The notes under the pieces are model-generated. The model had not been told where the DNA came from and ran no database searches. It saw only the letters and a program-made list of their open reading frames with translations. Both the position numbers and the translations under genes were made by a program. A DNA stretch of 64,000 nt from a bacterium. GTDB taxonomy: Bacteria; Hydrothermota; Tepidihabitantia; SM23-42; JAOAFX01. Shown piece after piece: positions 42,341-50,191 of the stretch. Positions within the stretch are counted from its first letter, which is position 1, and every line of letters starts with the position of its first letter. Where the stretch lies: NCBI GenBank assembly GCA_036382775.1, contig DASVHD010000021.1, positions 91,169-155,168 on the forward strand, in the 5' to 3' direction.

Positions 42341-44635
42341 ATGACGCAATCGCAGTTCTTTGACCTTTTAATCCAAGCTGATACGCTTGCTAACCTCGAA
42401 GTAGTCCTTGCACAGTTTGAGAGTGCAAATCCTCAAGTTAGATGGGTTCCTTTTGGCGGTCGGGATAATAACCGTGGAACAATTGAAGCTTCGGCTGACC
42501 CCGGGCGATCCTTAGTTGAACGTCTCACCAACGGAATTGATGCTATTATTGAGGACGAACACAAAAAGCACAATGGTATTCCTGACTGCCGAACGCCAAA
42601 AGAAGCTGCAACCGCTTGGCTCAACGTACCCGAAGGTGGGCTGTGCGAAATGACACCAGCTCAGCGACGCAGTATCGCACACCGAATTGCCATCAGGTTG
42701 AAAGTAGGAGATGGGAGGTCTTCCAGGGTAGTCGAAGTTCGTGACACCGGAATCGGGCTTGCGCCAGACGAGATGCCAAAGACAATTCTGAGTCTCAACG
42801 AAAGCAACAAGATGCAAAAATACTACCTTGCCGGTGCTTACGGTCAGGGAGGTTCAAGCACACTTGCAACAAGCAAGTTCGTACTCATTGCATCACGGCG
42901 CTGTGATTCTCAGATTGGTTTTACCTTAGTACGATACGAAGATTTGCCTGCTGAACAGTTCAAGACGGGGCGTTACGTTTACTCCCTACTTGGTGACTTT
43001 GTGCTTGTTGCGGACAGAAGCCTTGACGTATTCGCAGCTGGCACTTTGGTCAAACATTTCGGCTACGATCTAATTAGCTATCCGTCTCCACTAGGACCGA
43101 ATAGTGTTTATGGTTTGCTGAACCAAACTCTCTTTGATCCAGTTCTACCCGTTTGGCTTGATGACCATGAGATACATGGCTACCGCCGTGTCATCAAGGG
43201 TTCAAGAAATGCACTTAACGGTGCTGTTGACGAAGGCGATTCTGAGCAAAAGGGGCCCGACTTGTCGCATCGAGTACGGATGTTCTACTCAAGTCTTGGT
43301 GAATTCGGCCGTATCGGCATCGAGTACTGGGTTCTTGGGCGACCGACGAGCGCAAACAAAAAACCAATTGCGGCCTTTGTCAATCCCCCTAAACCAATTA
43401 TACTTACACTTAATGGACAAGACCACGCAGAGCTATCTCAATCTGTTGTTCGTAAAGATGCTGAGTTGACTTTCCTGACTCAGAGACTCATATGTCACAT
43501 TGACTGCAATAATCTTACGCCCGCCGCTAAACGAGCTCTCTTTGTGTCCACTCGTGAAGATGCTCGGAGAGGTGTCGTATACGATCTCATCCATCAGGAA
43601 ATTGTTAGAGTATTGAAATCCGACGATGATCTCACCAGGCTCAACAATGAAGCACGTGAGGCTGGTACAAGAGAGGAAGACGAAACTGCGATGCAGCATA
43701 TGCGCACCGAAATCGCTCGGCTCTTACGCTTACAGGGTATTGATGTTGGTGTTGGAATCACTTCTACGGTTTCCGCGCAAGGAGAGGGAAAAGGTAAGGT
43801 TGCAGGTGCAGGTAGAGTACATAGGAAGCCGCAACCGATAGAGCTTCATGAGCCACCTACCTACATCAGAATAGTCTGGGATGACGATGCCGCCATTCCC
43901 TTCTATCCAGAACAACGCCGCTACATCAGGATTGAAACCGATGCAAATAGCAACTATCACAATGCAAGCAATCCCAATGCCTCTCGCATTAATATCGTTA
44001 TACCATCTACAGGCTTAACTTTCCGTGGTTCAACTCCCCTTGAAGGAGGTCGTCTTCGAGCAATCTTTGAAGGCAAATCCGATTCTCAGGTTGGTTCGAC
44101 TGGCACCATACGGATTGAATTGTCTCGTCCAGGCATGCCAACTCTCTCCGACGAGCGAGGTTTTATCATTATTCAAGTACCGACAGAGAAACCGACAGAT
44201 CGAAAGATGACCTTACCTCCATTCAAGATTCAACCGGTTGAAGGGCCAGATGCTCAACTCTGGGCCGATCTCGATTGGCCTGACGACATCAACTCAATTG
44301 CCTCCGCAGCGCAAATGGAAGAGGGTAAGTTGGTTATCTACTATTCTAAAGTCTTCCCGAAATATTTTGATCAGCTGACAGCATTTGAGAAACGCGATAT
44401 TGTTTTAGCAACTTCATTCACCAGACGCTATGAGATATGGCTTGTCGTACATTCCTTCTTGCTTTACCGAGATCAACAAGAGGAAGATTCTTCAACTAGC
44501 AATATATCATCTTCCACAGATTCCGACCTTGCCGAGTTTCGTGAGCGACAGGAACGCTGCAGATTGGCAAACATCGCTACAATGGTTGCCACCCGTGAAG
44601 TTCAAATGGCACATCAGACCATAGAGACTGAATAA
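42341..44635 (+). CDS. GHKL (Hsp90-like) ATPase, MORC/MutL-related, of a restriction-modification module
   Basis: 764 residues. The Bergerat fold is clear: N-box ERLTNGIDAIIEDE (about residues 60-73) with the catalytic Glu and magnesium-binding Asn, G1 box VEVRDTGIGLAPDEMP, and lid/G2 box GAYGQGGSSTLATSK. A middle domain of about 200 residues probably has the S5 fold, and a C-terminal region follows (from about 480) that begins with a basic linker (GEGKGKVAGAGRVHRKP). Bacterial ATPases of this kind next to methylases and PLD or other nucleases were described by Iyer, Abhiman and Aravind as relatives of eukaryotic MORC proteins. It should couple ATP hydrolysis to DNA handling by the nuclease. 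Its ATG abuts the methylase stop. Confidence 0.8.
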   Translation: MTQSQFFDLLIQADTLANLEVVLAQFESANPQVRWVPFGGRDNNRGTIEASADPGRSLVERLTNGIDAIIEDEHKKHNGIPDCRTPKEAATAWLNVPEGGLCEMTPAQRRSIAHRIAIRLKVGDGRSSRVVEVRDTGIGLAPDEMPKTILSLNESNKMQKYYLAGAYGQGGSSTLATSKFVLIASRRCDSQIGFTLVRYEDLPAEQFKTGRYVYSLLGDFVLVADRSLDVFAAGTLVKHFGYDLISYPSPLGPNSVYGLLNQTLFDPVLPVWLDDHEIHGYRRVIKGSRNALNGAVDEGDSEQKGPDLSHRVRMFYSSLGEFGRIGIEYWVLGRPTSANKKPIAAFVNPPKPIILTLNGQDHAELSQSVVRKDAELTFLTQRLICHIDCNNLTPAAKRALFVSTREDARRGVVYDLIHQEIVRVLKSDDDLTRLNNEAREAGTREEDETAMQHMRTEIARLLRLQGIDVGVGITSTVSAQGEGKGKVAGAGRVHRKPQPIELHEPPTYIRIVWDDDAAIPFYPEQRRYIRIETDANSNYHNASNPNASRINIVIPSTGLTFRGSTPLEGGRLRAIFEGKSDSQVGSTGTIRIELSRPGMPTLSDERGFIIIQVPTEKPTDRKMTLPPFKIQPVEGPDAQLWADLDWPDDINSIASAAQMEEGKLVIYYSKVFPKYFDQLTAFEKRDIVLATSFTRRYEIWLVVHSFLLYRDQQEEDSSTSNISSSTDSDLAEFRERQERCRLANIATMVATREVQMAHQTIETE

Positions 44636-44636
44636 A

Positions 44637-45483
44637 ATGGTATTTATATATAAAGCAACTTCGGTTAACATCACGGGTTATGAGGCAAGCTTTTTTGCGT
44701 GACGATGATAAAGCTCAGGTCATGAATCAAAAGTACTCGTTCCATTGCTTTTGTCGTAAGACAATTGATCATTTAGAGTGGAAACGCATCGGTCTTCTTG
44801 GGCCAAACATTTTACGCAATGCACCCTAACCAGTAATATCACCGACTGCAAGTATGGGTTTGGTTATCTTTTTTCGTAAACGTGCCAACGTAAATAGATT
44901 CAGAGATATTTTGATCGGTTCAATGAGCTTGGGCGTCGGCAATAAAGCGCTGCTTTGTTCTGGATTCTTCCAAGAACTATTCAAAAACCACCCATATCAA
45001 GCATCCACTGAGCAAAATTTAAGTGCTGTTCTTGTAAATCATTCGATCGAACTCACAACCATAGGAATTCACAACAACTGTTGGATGCCTTCATATAAGA
45101 GCTTCCGTAATAGCTTACGGTCAGCTGGCGTAAATTTGAGAGCAATGTACACTGCAAAATTTCATTGGCATGCTAAGGTTTTCATTCTTAGGCATTCCAA
45201 CGATCCGGTTCTTGCTATCGTCGGCAGCAGTAACATCACAAGGAATGCATTTAGTGATTCTGATCCCTTTAATTACGAAGCCGATGTCATAATGTGGCTC
45301 GATGCTATCAAGCCTCTTACAAAGTTCATTGAACGTAATGTCACCGAAATTAGGGACGAGCCGCACGAGGTTATTATCGCAGACTATGATCCCAAGAAGA
45401 ATAATGATCTTTTAATAAAAGATAGACTGATACGACTTGATACCGAGATGAAAGAACTAGAACTCAAGGAATTACCTGAATAA
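44637..45483 (+). pseudogene. PLD-type nuclease gene with apparent frameshifts
   Basis: An ATG 1 nt after the ATPase stop opens a frame that stops at 44700 (MVFIYKATSVNITGYEASFF). Dropping one T from the T6 run at 44691-44696 extends it to TAA 44827; an extra C at 44824-44826 and one fewer T at 44869-44874 would join it to the open frame ending at 45483. The intact part (from 44854) contains LLCSGFFQELF and a phospholipase-D HxK block, FHWHAKVFIL, followed by VGSSNITRNAF. A single HKD motif suits nucleases of this family, which dimerise. Either the upstream part is a separate short gene or the whole is one decayed or mis-sequenced nuclease. It would be the effector of the methylase/GHKL module. 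Confidence 0.55.
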
Positions 45484-45517
45484 TCATGAAGGTTGCACTG
45501 CGCATAGCAGATATCCC

Positions 45518-45545
45518 TTGACTAATATGCCGTATTCAGTAAACT
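45518..45545 (+). promoter_or_regulatory. Promoter of the restriction-modification pair, leaderless type
   Basis: TTGACT (45518-45523), 16-nt spacer, TAAACT (45540-45545), then 6 nt to ATG 45552. Confidence 0.5.
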
Positions 45546-45551
45546 AGTCTC

Positions 45552-46499
45552 ATGTTCCGGAATATAGCTATTTCAAAGAAATTTTCTCCAACTGAACGCA
45601 TTATCGTTTACCCCGGCGATTGTCTTGAGCTGCTTAAGACAATCCCTGATTCCACATTGCAGTTGGTGGTGACCTCTCCTCCCTACAATATCGGTAAGGA
45701 GTACGAAAAAAAGCTGAATCTGCATACATATCTTGAACAGCAAACTGAAGTAATTAAGGAATGCGTAAGGACGCTATCTGATCGGGGGAACATCTGTTGG
45801 CAGGTAGGTAATTATGTTAACGATGGCGCAATTGTTCCTTTAGATACGATATTGTATCCGATCTTCAAAGATCTGGGACTGAAAATGCGTAATCGCATCA
45901 TCTGGCATTTTGAACATGGGCTACATTGTTCCCGGCGATTTTCGGGTAGATACGAAACGATTATTTGGCTCACAAAAAACAAAAATTACATTTTCAATCT
46001 CGATCCTATTCGAATCCCTCAAAAATATCCAGGTAAGAAGCACTTCAAGGGACCAAAAGCCGGGCAATACTCGTGCAACCCGCTTGGGAAAAATCCTGGC
46101 GATCTTTGGATTATCCCCAATGTGAAAAGCAATCATATCGAGAAAACGATACACCCATGCCAGTTCCCCGTTGAATTGATTGAGAGGTTAGTGCTTGCTT
46201 TTTCCAATGAAAATGACTGGGTATTTGATCCATTTTTGGGCACGGGAACGTCAATTATTGCCGCGGTACGCCATAAACGCAGGGGAGCAGGAGCAGAAAT
46301 CGTGCAAAAATATTTGGACATTGCTTGTGATCGCATAAAACAGGAAATTGCAGGTACTCTAAGAACCCGTCCAATGAACAAACCCGTATACGATCCTGAA
46401 AAAGCTGGAAACAGCTTAAGGATCGCTCCCTGGGATAGAAAGCAGAAAGAGAGTCAGTTGAGACTATTGGAAAAGTATCAGAGGTATTCAGCTAAATGA
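45552..46499 (+). CDS. Type II DNA methyltransferase, beta class, probably N4-cytosine
   Basis: 315 residues. Motif IV TSPPYNIG lies near residue 50 and motif I VFDPFLGTGTSIIAA near residue 230, the beta-class order. SPPY is the usual form in N4-cytosine methylases, including those paired with BglII-like enzymes. 'VYPGDCLELLKTIPDSTLQL' precedes the catalytic loop. Its stop overlaps the ATG of the endonuclease (ATGA), so modification and restriction are made in a fixed ratio. Recognition of GATC-centred sites such as RGATCY is inferred from the endonuclease partner. Confidence 0.85.
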   Translation: MFRNIAISKKFSPTERIIVYPGDCLELLKTIPDSTLQLVVTSPPYNIGKEYEKKLNLHTYLEQQTEVIKECVRTLSDRGNICWQVGNYVNDGAIVPLDTILYPIFKDLGLKMRNRIIWHFEHGLHCSRRFSGRYETIIWLTKNKNYIFNLDPIRIPQKYPGKKHFKGPKAGQYSCNPLGKNPGDLWIIPNVKSNHIEKTIHPCQFPVELIERLVLAFSNENDWVFDPFLGTGTSIIAAVRHKRRGAGAEIVQKYLDIACDRIKQEIAGTLRTRPMNKPVYDPEKAGNSLRIAPWDRKQKESQLRLLEKYQRYSAK

Positions 46500-47107
46500 G
46501 GATTATTCAAACCTATTCGCATCTAAATGGATTAGAATTTTTGAAAGTTCACAAGAAGAACTTATGCTTGGAGATGAAAAAGGTAATTGGGTTGGTAGAT
46601 GCGGAGGCGTGTAAGACGAAAGTCTCAAAAGAAAAAGGGATGGTTGGTAAAATTCTCTACAGCCCTATTGCTATGAATGCCCAATTCAAGAAGCTGTTGT
46701 CGAAGTCGGGATGGAAGGAAAGCAGGGTTAATTATTGGGTCACAAAGGATGAAAAGCTGATCAGAAAAACCCTGACAATGGATACGCAAGAGCAAAAAAG
46801 GGAAATCGAAGAGGCTGGAGAAAAACCAATCTTCAGTTACAATCAGACTGATTATGTCAAAGACAGAGTTGCCATTGAAGTTCAGTTCGGCAAGTATTCA
46901 TTTGTTGCCTATGATTTATTCGTGAAGCATCTCGCCTTTTATGTGCGCGATCAGACTGATGTCGGAATTGAAATTTTGCCCATGAAATCTTTGCAGTCGC
47001 AAATGAGTTCCGGCGTCGCTTACTATGAAGGAGAGCTTTATAACGTCATAAGGCAGGGACGTGGCGTACCGGCCGTTCCTTTGGTTATATTGGGTATTGA
47101 GCCGTAA
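46496..47107 (+). CDS. Type II restriction endonuclease, BglII/BstYI family
   Basis: 203 residues, the size of BstYI. The sequence reads like that family throughout: VDAEACKTKVSKEKG, WKESRVNYWVTKDE, and the core SYNQTDYVKDRVAIEVQFGK, where the Asp and the Glu-Val-Gln triad supply metal ligands. 'FVAYDLFVKHLAFYV' and GVAYYEGELYNVIRQGRG follow. BglII cuts AGATCT and BstYI cuts RGATCY, so a GATC-centred six-base site is likely. It is coupled to the methylase by a 4-base overlap. Together they form an apparently intact selfish or defensive unit at the right end of the island. Confidence 0.85.
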   Translation: MRIIQTYSHLNGLEFLKVHKKNLCLEMKKVIGLVDAEACKTKVSKEKGMVGKILYSPIAMNAQFKKLLSKSGWKESRVNYWVTKDEKLIRKTLTMDTQEQKREIEEAGEKPIFSYNQTDYVKDRVAIEVQFGKYSFVAYDLFVKHLAFYVRDQTDVGIEILPMKSLQSQMSSGVAYYEGELYNVIRQGRGVPAVPLVILGIEP

Positions 47108-47122
47108 GCTTTATAGATCATC

Positions 47123-48079
47123 GTGGAAGTCCATAAATTCACCGAGAAAGACCATAAACACTGGGAAGATTTCGTGGCCAGCGCTAACAACGGCACGATC
47201 TTTCATACGCTGAAATTCTTGAGTTACCACCCGCCAGAACGGTTTAAGAACCACAACCTGCTGATCAAGGAAAAGGACAATATCGTCGCCCTGTTCCCGG
47301 CGATCGTGGAAAGTACAGAAAAAGACAAGGTTATCATTTCTCACAAGGGCGCTTCCTACGGTGGGTTTGTGCTTAGACCAGGACTTGGCGTGCACGAGAT
47401 CCATCTCGCGGTGGAAACTCTCGTGGCTGCTTTACGAAAAGAAGGTATAAAAAAGATCATTTTGACCCAGACCCCATTAATCTATTGCCAGGAACCGAAC
47501 CAGTACGTTGATTTTGCCCTGATAAAGCACGGCTTCAAGTACCGGAAGAGAGAGATAACAGCGGTAATACCGCTGGATGCGGCTGAGCCACTGTTGACGT
47601 TCCACGCTGACGCACGGCGTTCGACAAAAAAAGCGATCCGTGAAGGTGTCCGGGTCAATATCGCCAATGATTATGCCGATTACTACAACATTTTAAAACA
47701 TAACCTGGGAATGCGCCATAATGCCCAGCCCACGCATACTCTGGCCGAGCTTCATAAATTAAAACAGCTTTTTCCTGAAGATATTTTATTGTTCGGTGCT
47801 TATTTGAAAGAGAAGATGATCGGCGGCATGGTCATGTTCGTTGCGAACCCGAATGTCATACTTGCCTTCTATATCAGCCATGACAATGAATACCAGGCAT
47901 ACCGGCCGGTCAACCTCCTGTTCTATGAAGTGATAAAGTGGGGGCGCGACCGGGGTTTCAAATACCTCGATCTTGGTACGTTCACACTCAACATGGAACC
48001 CAACTGGGGGCTGGGTAGGTTCAAGGAGAACCACAATGCCCGCGGGTTTTTGAGGGATACGTACGAGCTGGAACTATAA
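47123..48079 (+). CDS. FemAB/GNAT-like acyltransferase (Acetyltransf_6 type)
   Basis: 318 residues from a GTG start. It is a double-GNAT-like protein: an N-terminal half with TIFHTLKFLSYHPPERF (a typical FemAB opening) and ISHKGASYGGFVL, and a C-terminal half with 'LLFGAYLKEKMIGGMVMFV', LAFYISHDNEYQAYRPVNLL and FKYLDLGTFTLNMEPNWGLG. Such proteins transfer aminoacyl groups from tRNA to peptidoglycan precursors, or acyl groups to polysaccharides; there is no context here to choose. GC and codon use are those of the core genome, so the low-GC island ends just before this gene. Confidence 0.75.
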   Translation: MEVHKFTEKDHKHWEDFVASANNGTIFHTLKFLSYHPPERFKNHNLLIKEKDNIVALFPAIVESTEKDKVIISHKGASYGGFVLRPGLGVHEIHLAVETLVAALRKEGIKKIILTQTPLIYCQEPNQYVDFALIKHGFKYRKREITAVIPLDAAEPLLTFHADARRSTKKAIREGVRVNIANDYADYYNILKHNLGMRHNAQPTHTLAELHKLKQLFPEDILLFGAYLKEKMIGGMVMFVANPNVILAFYISHDNEYQAYRPVNLLFYEVIKWGRDRGFKYLDLGTFTLNMEPNWGLGRFKENHNARGFLRDTYELEL

Positions 48080-48105
48080 TATAAATTCCAAATTCCAAAT
48101 ATCAA

Positions 48106-48204
48106 CCCAGCACTTTATAGGTATAAAGGCAGAGATTCACTAATTCTATTTCCAGCTCGATTTTAGATATGTAATTTTATGTTAATATAGAATAAAGTGC
48201 TGGG
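48106..48204. repeat. 99-bp element with 13-bp perfect terminal inverted repeats
   Basis: CCCAGCACTTTAT (48106-48118) is exactly inverted at 48192-48204. The element interrupts a run of degenerate AAATTCCAAAT/AAATCCAAAT repeats, which continue on both sides (about 48082-48105 and 48205-48240). It is non-coding. Confidence 0.6.
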
Positions 48205-48254
48205 CAAACAAATCCTAAATACAAAATCCAAATGTTCAAAACAGTTTTTATTCT

Positions 48255-48425
48255 GTCATTGCGAGCGATTTTTATGCGCAACCTAAGAAAAAGTATTTAT
48301 TGAAATAACCGGAGTCCCGAGAAACGAGGGGAAGCAATCCCAGCTGTTCTTCCTTTTTTCAGAGATTGCTTCGTCACCCGCTTTTTATTGTTAAAAATCA
48401 AGGATGCGGGATTCCTCGCAATGAC
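48255..48425. repeat. 171-bp element bounded by GTCATTGCGAG/CTCGCAATGAC
   Basis: The 11-bp ends are perfect inverse complements. Inside are GAAGCAATCCC and AGATTGCTTCG, also complementary in part. This matches a widespread class of bacterial palindromic repeats. With the preceding element it fills the 350-bp gap 48080-48429; no gene is seen there. Confidence 0.65.
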
Positions 48426-48429
48426 AAGA

Positions 48430-48975
48430 TTAATTACCGGGAATACCGTAGCCGCCGGTTACTGGGTCATGAAAAAGGAAGAACCGGGGTGTCATAAAAG
48501 TAAATAACAGGAAACAGATAGTGATGATAATGATCGCTGCCATAGCGATCGGCCTCAGCGTCGCTGACAGGGGTTTTGCAGAGAGAATACGGTAGCTGCA
48601 ATATTGGCCGACGCAAACCGCAAGAATAAAACTACTGATATCAAGGATCAGAAAATTATCGCCAAGGATGGCGGTATAGGAATAGAATATACCTACGATG
48701 AGGATCGGCATGATATATAGCGCGACCGCCTTGGCAATAAAGAAATTTGCTATACCATTCCCGGTTTTTGTCCAGCGTACCCGTTCGATAAGGCTCCAGA
48801 AAATAGCAGGCCAGAAGGCGAGTTTCAGGTGTTCCCAGGTGCTTTCATTAACCGCAAAGATCAGAGCGGCCGGCCGCCAGTTTCCCAGCCATTCATAAAC
48901 AAAATGAAATGCCGAGCCGAGAACGATAATCACAATGGCTCCAATAAGTTCCCACCGTCGGATCTGCTGTTGCAT
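48430..48975 (-). CDS. Small membrane protein, DUF6512-like
   Basis: 181 residues with five hydrophobic segments (WELIGAIVIIVLGSAFHFVY, 'LKLAFWPAIFWSLIE', VALYIMPILIVGIFYSY, 'ISSFILAVCVGQYC', AMAAIIIITICFLLFTF). AVNESTWEHLKLAFWP is the hallmark of a small uncharacterised membrane family found in Firmicutes and candidate phyla; I believe DUF6512. The C-terminal FHDPVTGGYGIPGN is also typical. No function is known. A leaderless-type promoter precedes it, back to back with that of hypE. Confidence 0.7.
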   Translation of the reverse strand: MQQQIRRWELIGAIVIIVLGSAFHFVYEWLGNWRPAALIFAVNESTWEHLKLAFWPAIFWSLIERVRWTKTGNGIANFFIAKAVALYIMPILIVGIFYSYTAILGDNFLILDISSFILAVCVGQYCSYRILSAKPLSATLRPIAMAAIIIITICFLLFTFMTPRFFLFHDPVTGGYGIPGN

Positions 48976-48985
48976 AATATCGGAT

Positions 48986-49013
48986 ATTATATCGCAGGAT
49001 ATGCGGTTGTCAA
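48986..49013 (-). promoter_or_regulatory. Promoter of the DUF6512-like gene, near-leaderless
   Basis: On the minus strand TTGACA (49013-49008), 16-nt spacer, TATAAT (48991-48986), then 10 nt to the ATG at 48975. Confidence 0.65.
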
Positions 49014-49037
49014 CTCAACGAGCCGCATGTTTCCCAC

Positions 49038-49065
49038 TTGATTAGCACGCGCTGATAAATATAAT
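49038..49065 (+). promoter_or_regulatory. Promoter of hypE, leaderless type
   Basis: TTGATT (49038-49043), 16-nt spacer, TATAAT (49060-49065), then 8 nt to ATG 49074. It is divergent from the promoter at 48986-49013, with 24 bp between the two -35 boxes. Confidence 0.7.
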
Positions 49066-49073
49066 GTGACAGC

Positions 49074-50105
49074 ATGTATGATAAGATAACTTTAGGTCAC
49101 GGCTCGGGCGGATCCCTGACCGGTCGATTGATCAGAAAAACGATCCTAAAGGTTTTCCGCGATCCGGTGTTGAGGAGACTTGAGGATTCAGCGGCGGTTC
49201 TTATACGAAATGAAACCCGTACGGGTAAGCTTCGGGGGATGAAGATAGCGTTCACGACTGATTCTTATGTGATCGACCCTATTTTCTTTCCCGGCGGTGA
49301 TATTGGCAAGCTCGCGGTCTGCGGCACGGTCAATGACCTGGCGATGAAAGGCGCTGTTCCACGCTATATTTCGCTGTCCTTGATCATTGAAGAAGGCCTG
49401 GCATTTGTTGATCTGGAAAAGATCCTGAGATCCGCTGCCGCAACCGCAAGACAAGCCGGCGTTGCTGTGGTCTGCGGTGACACCAAGGTTGTCGATAAAG
49501 GTAAAGCCGATAAGATTTTTATTAATACCTCGGGGATTGGATTCGTAAAAGTCACGCTGGGAAGGGAAAAAATAAAAGCAGGCGACAAGATCTTGATCAA
49601 CGGCACGATCGGCGACCACGGCATCGCGGTCATGAATGCACGTCTAAAGCTGGGTTTGCGCTCAAGGATGGCCAGTGACACCGCGCCGCTCAATCTGATA
49701 ACCAAGCGCCTGTTTGACAGCAAAGCAGGTCCTCATATCCATTTCATGCGCGATCCGACTCGCGGCGGCGTTGTTTCCGTGCTTCATGAAGCGCTTGAGG
49801 GTTCAGGTTTTGGCATCAAGCTCGATGAGAGTTGCCTGCCGATTAGCCCGGAAGTACATGGTGCCTGTGAGATCCTGGGATTAGATCCGCTATATGTCGC
49901 GAATGAGGGAAAATTCCTGATGTTCATTGATCCGCGGTATGCCGGACTGGCGCTCAAAGTAATGCAGCGGCACGTCTTTGGAAAAAAAGCGGCGATGATC
50001 GGCGAAGTCGTATCCCAACCACGCGGCGTATGGCTGCACACGAATATTGGCGGAACCAGGCCGTTACTACAACTCGAAACCGAGGGTCTGCCGAGGATCT
50101 GCTGA
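49074..50105 (+). CDS. hypE: Hydrogenase maturation protein HypE
   Basis: 343 residues. HypE dehydrates the carbamoyl group placed on its C-terminal cysteine by HypF, to make the cyanide ligand of NiFe hydrogenases. The ATP-binding PurM-like motifs are present: LGHGSGGSLTGRLI, FTTDSYVIDPIFFPGGDIGK, GTVNDLAMKGA and MRDPTRGGVVSVLHE. The chain ends exactly with the functional GLPRIC cysteine. The other hyp genes and hydrogenase structural genes are not in the window, so they must be elsewhere. Single leaderless gene. Confidence 0.95.
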   Translation: MYDKITLGHGSGGSLTGRLIRKTILKVFRDPVLRRLEDSAAVLIRNETRTGKLRGMKIAFTTDSYVIDPIFFPGGDIGKLAVCGTVNDLAMKGAVPRYISLSLIIEEGLAFVDLEKILRSAAATARQAGVAVVCGDTKVVDKGKADKIFINTSGIGFVKVTLGREKIKAGDKILINGTIGDHGIAVMNARLKLGLRSRMASDTAPLNLITKRLFDSKAGPHIHFMRDPTRGGVVSVLHEALEGSGFGIKLDESCLPISPEVHGACEILGLDPLYVANEGKFLMFIDPRYAGLALKVMQRHVFGKKAAMIGEVVSQPRGVWLHTNIGGTRPLLQLETEGLPRIC

Positions 50106-50155
50106 ACCGCCCATAATACAAATAAGACCTGTTTTTTCGGTTTAAAAATAACCGC

Positions 50156-50183
50156 TTGACTACACCAGCATAAGGAATATAAT
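50156..50183 (+). promoter_or_regulatory. Promoter of ribD-ribE, leaderless type
   Basis: TTGACT (50156-50161), 16-nt spacer, TATAAT (50178-50183), then 8 nt to ATG 50192. No room for an FMN riboswitch. Confidence 0.7.
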
Positions 50184-50191
50184 CCCATACT

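Noticed and set aside
50106..50191. Possible FMN riboswitch before ribD
   Set aside because: The promoter lies 8 nt before the start codon, so no leader exists to hold one.
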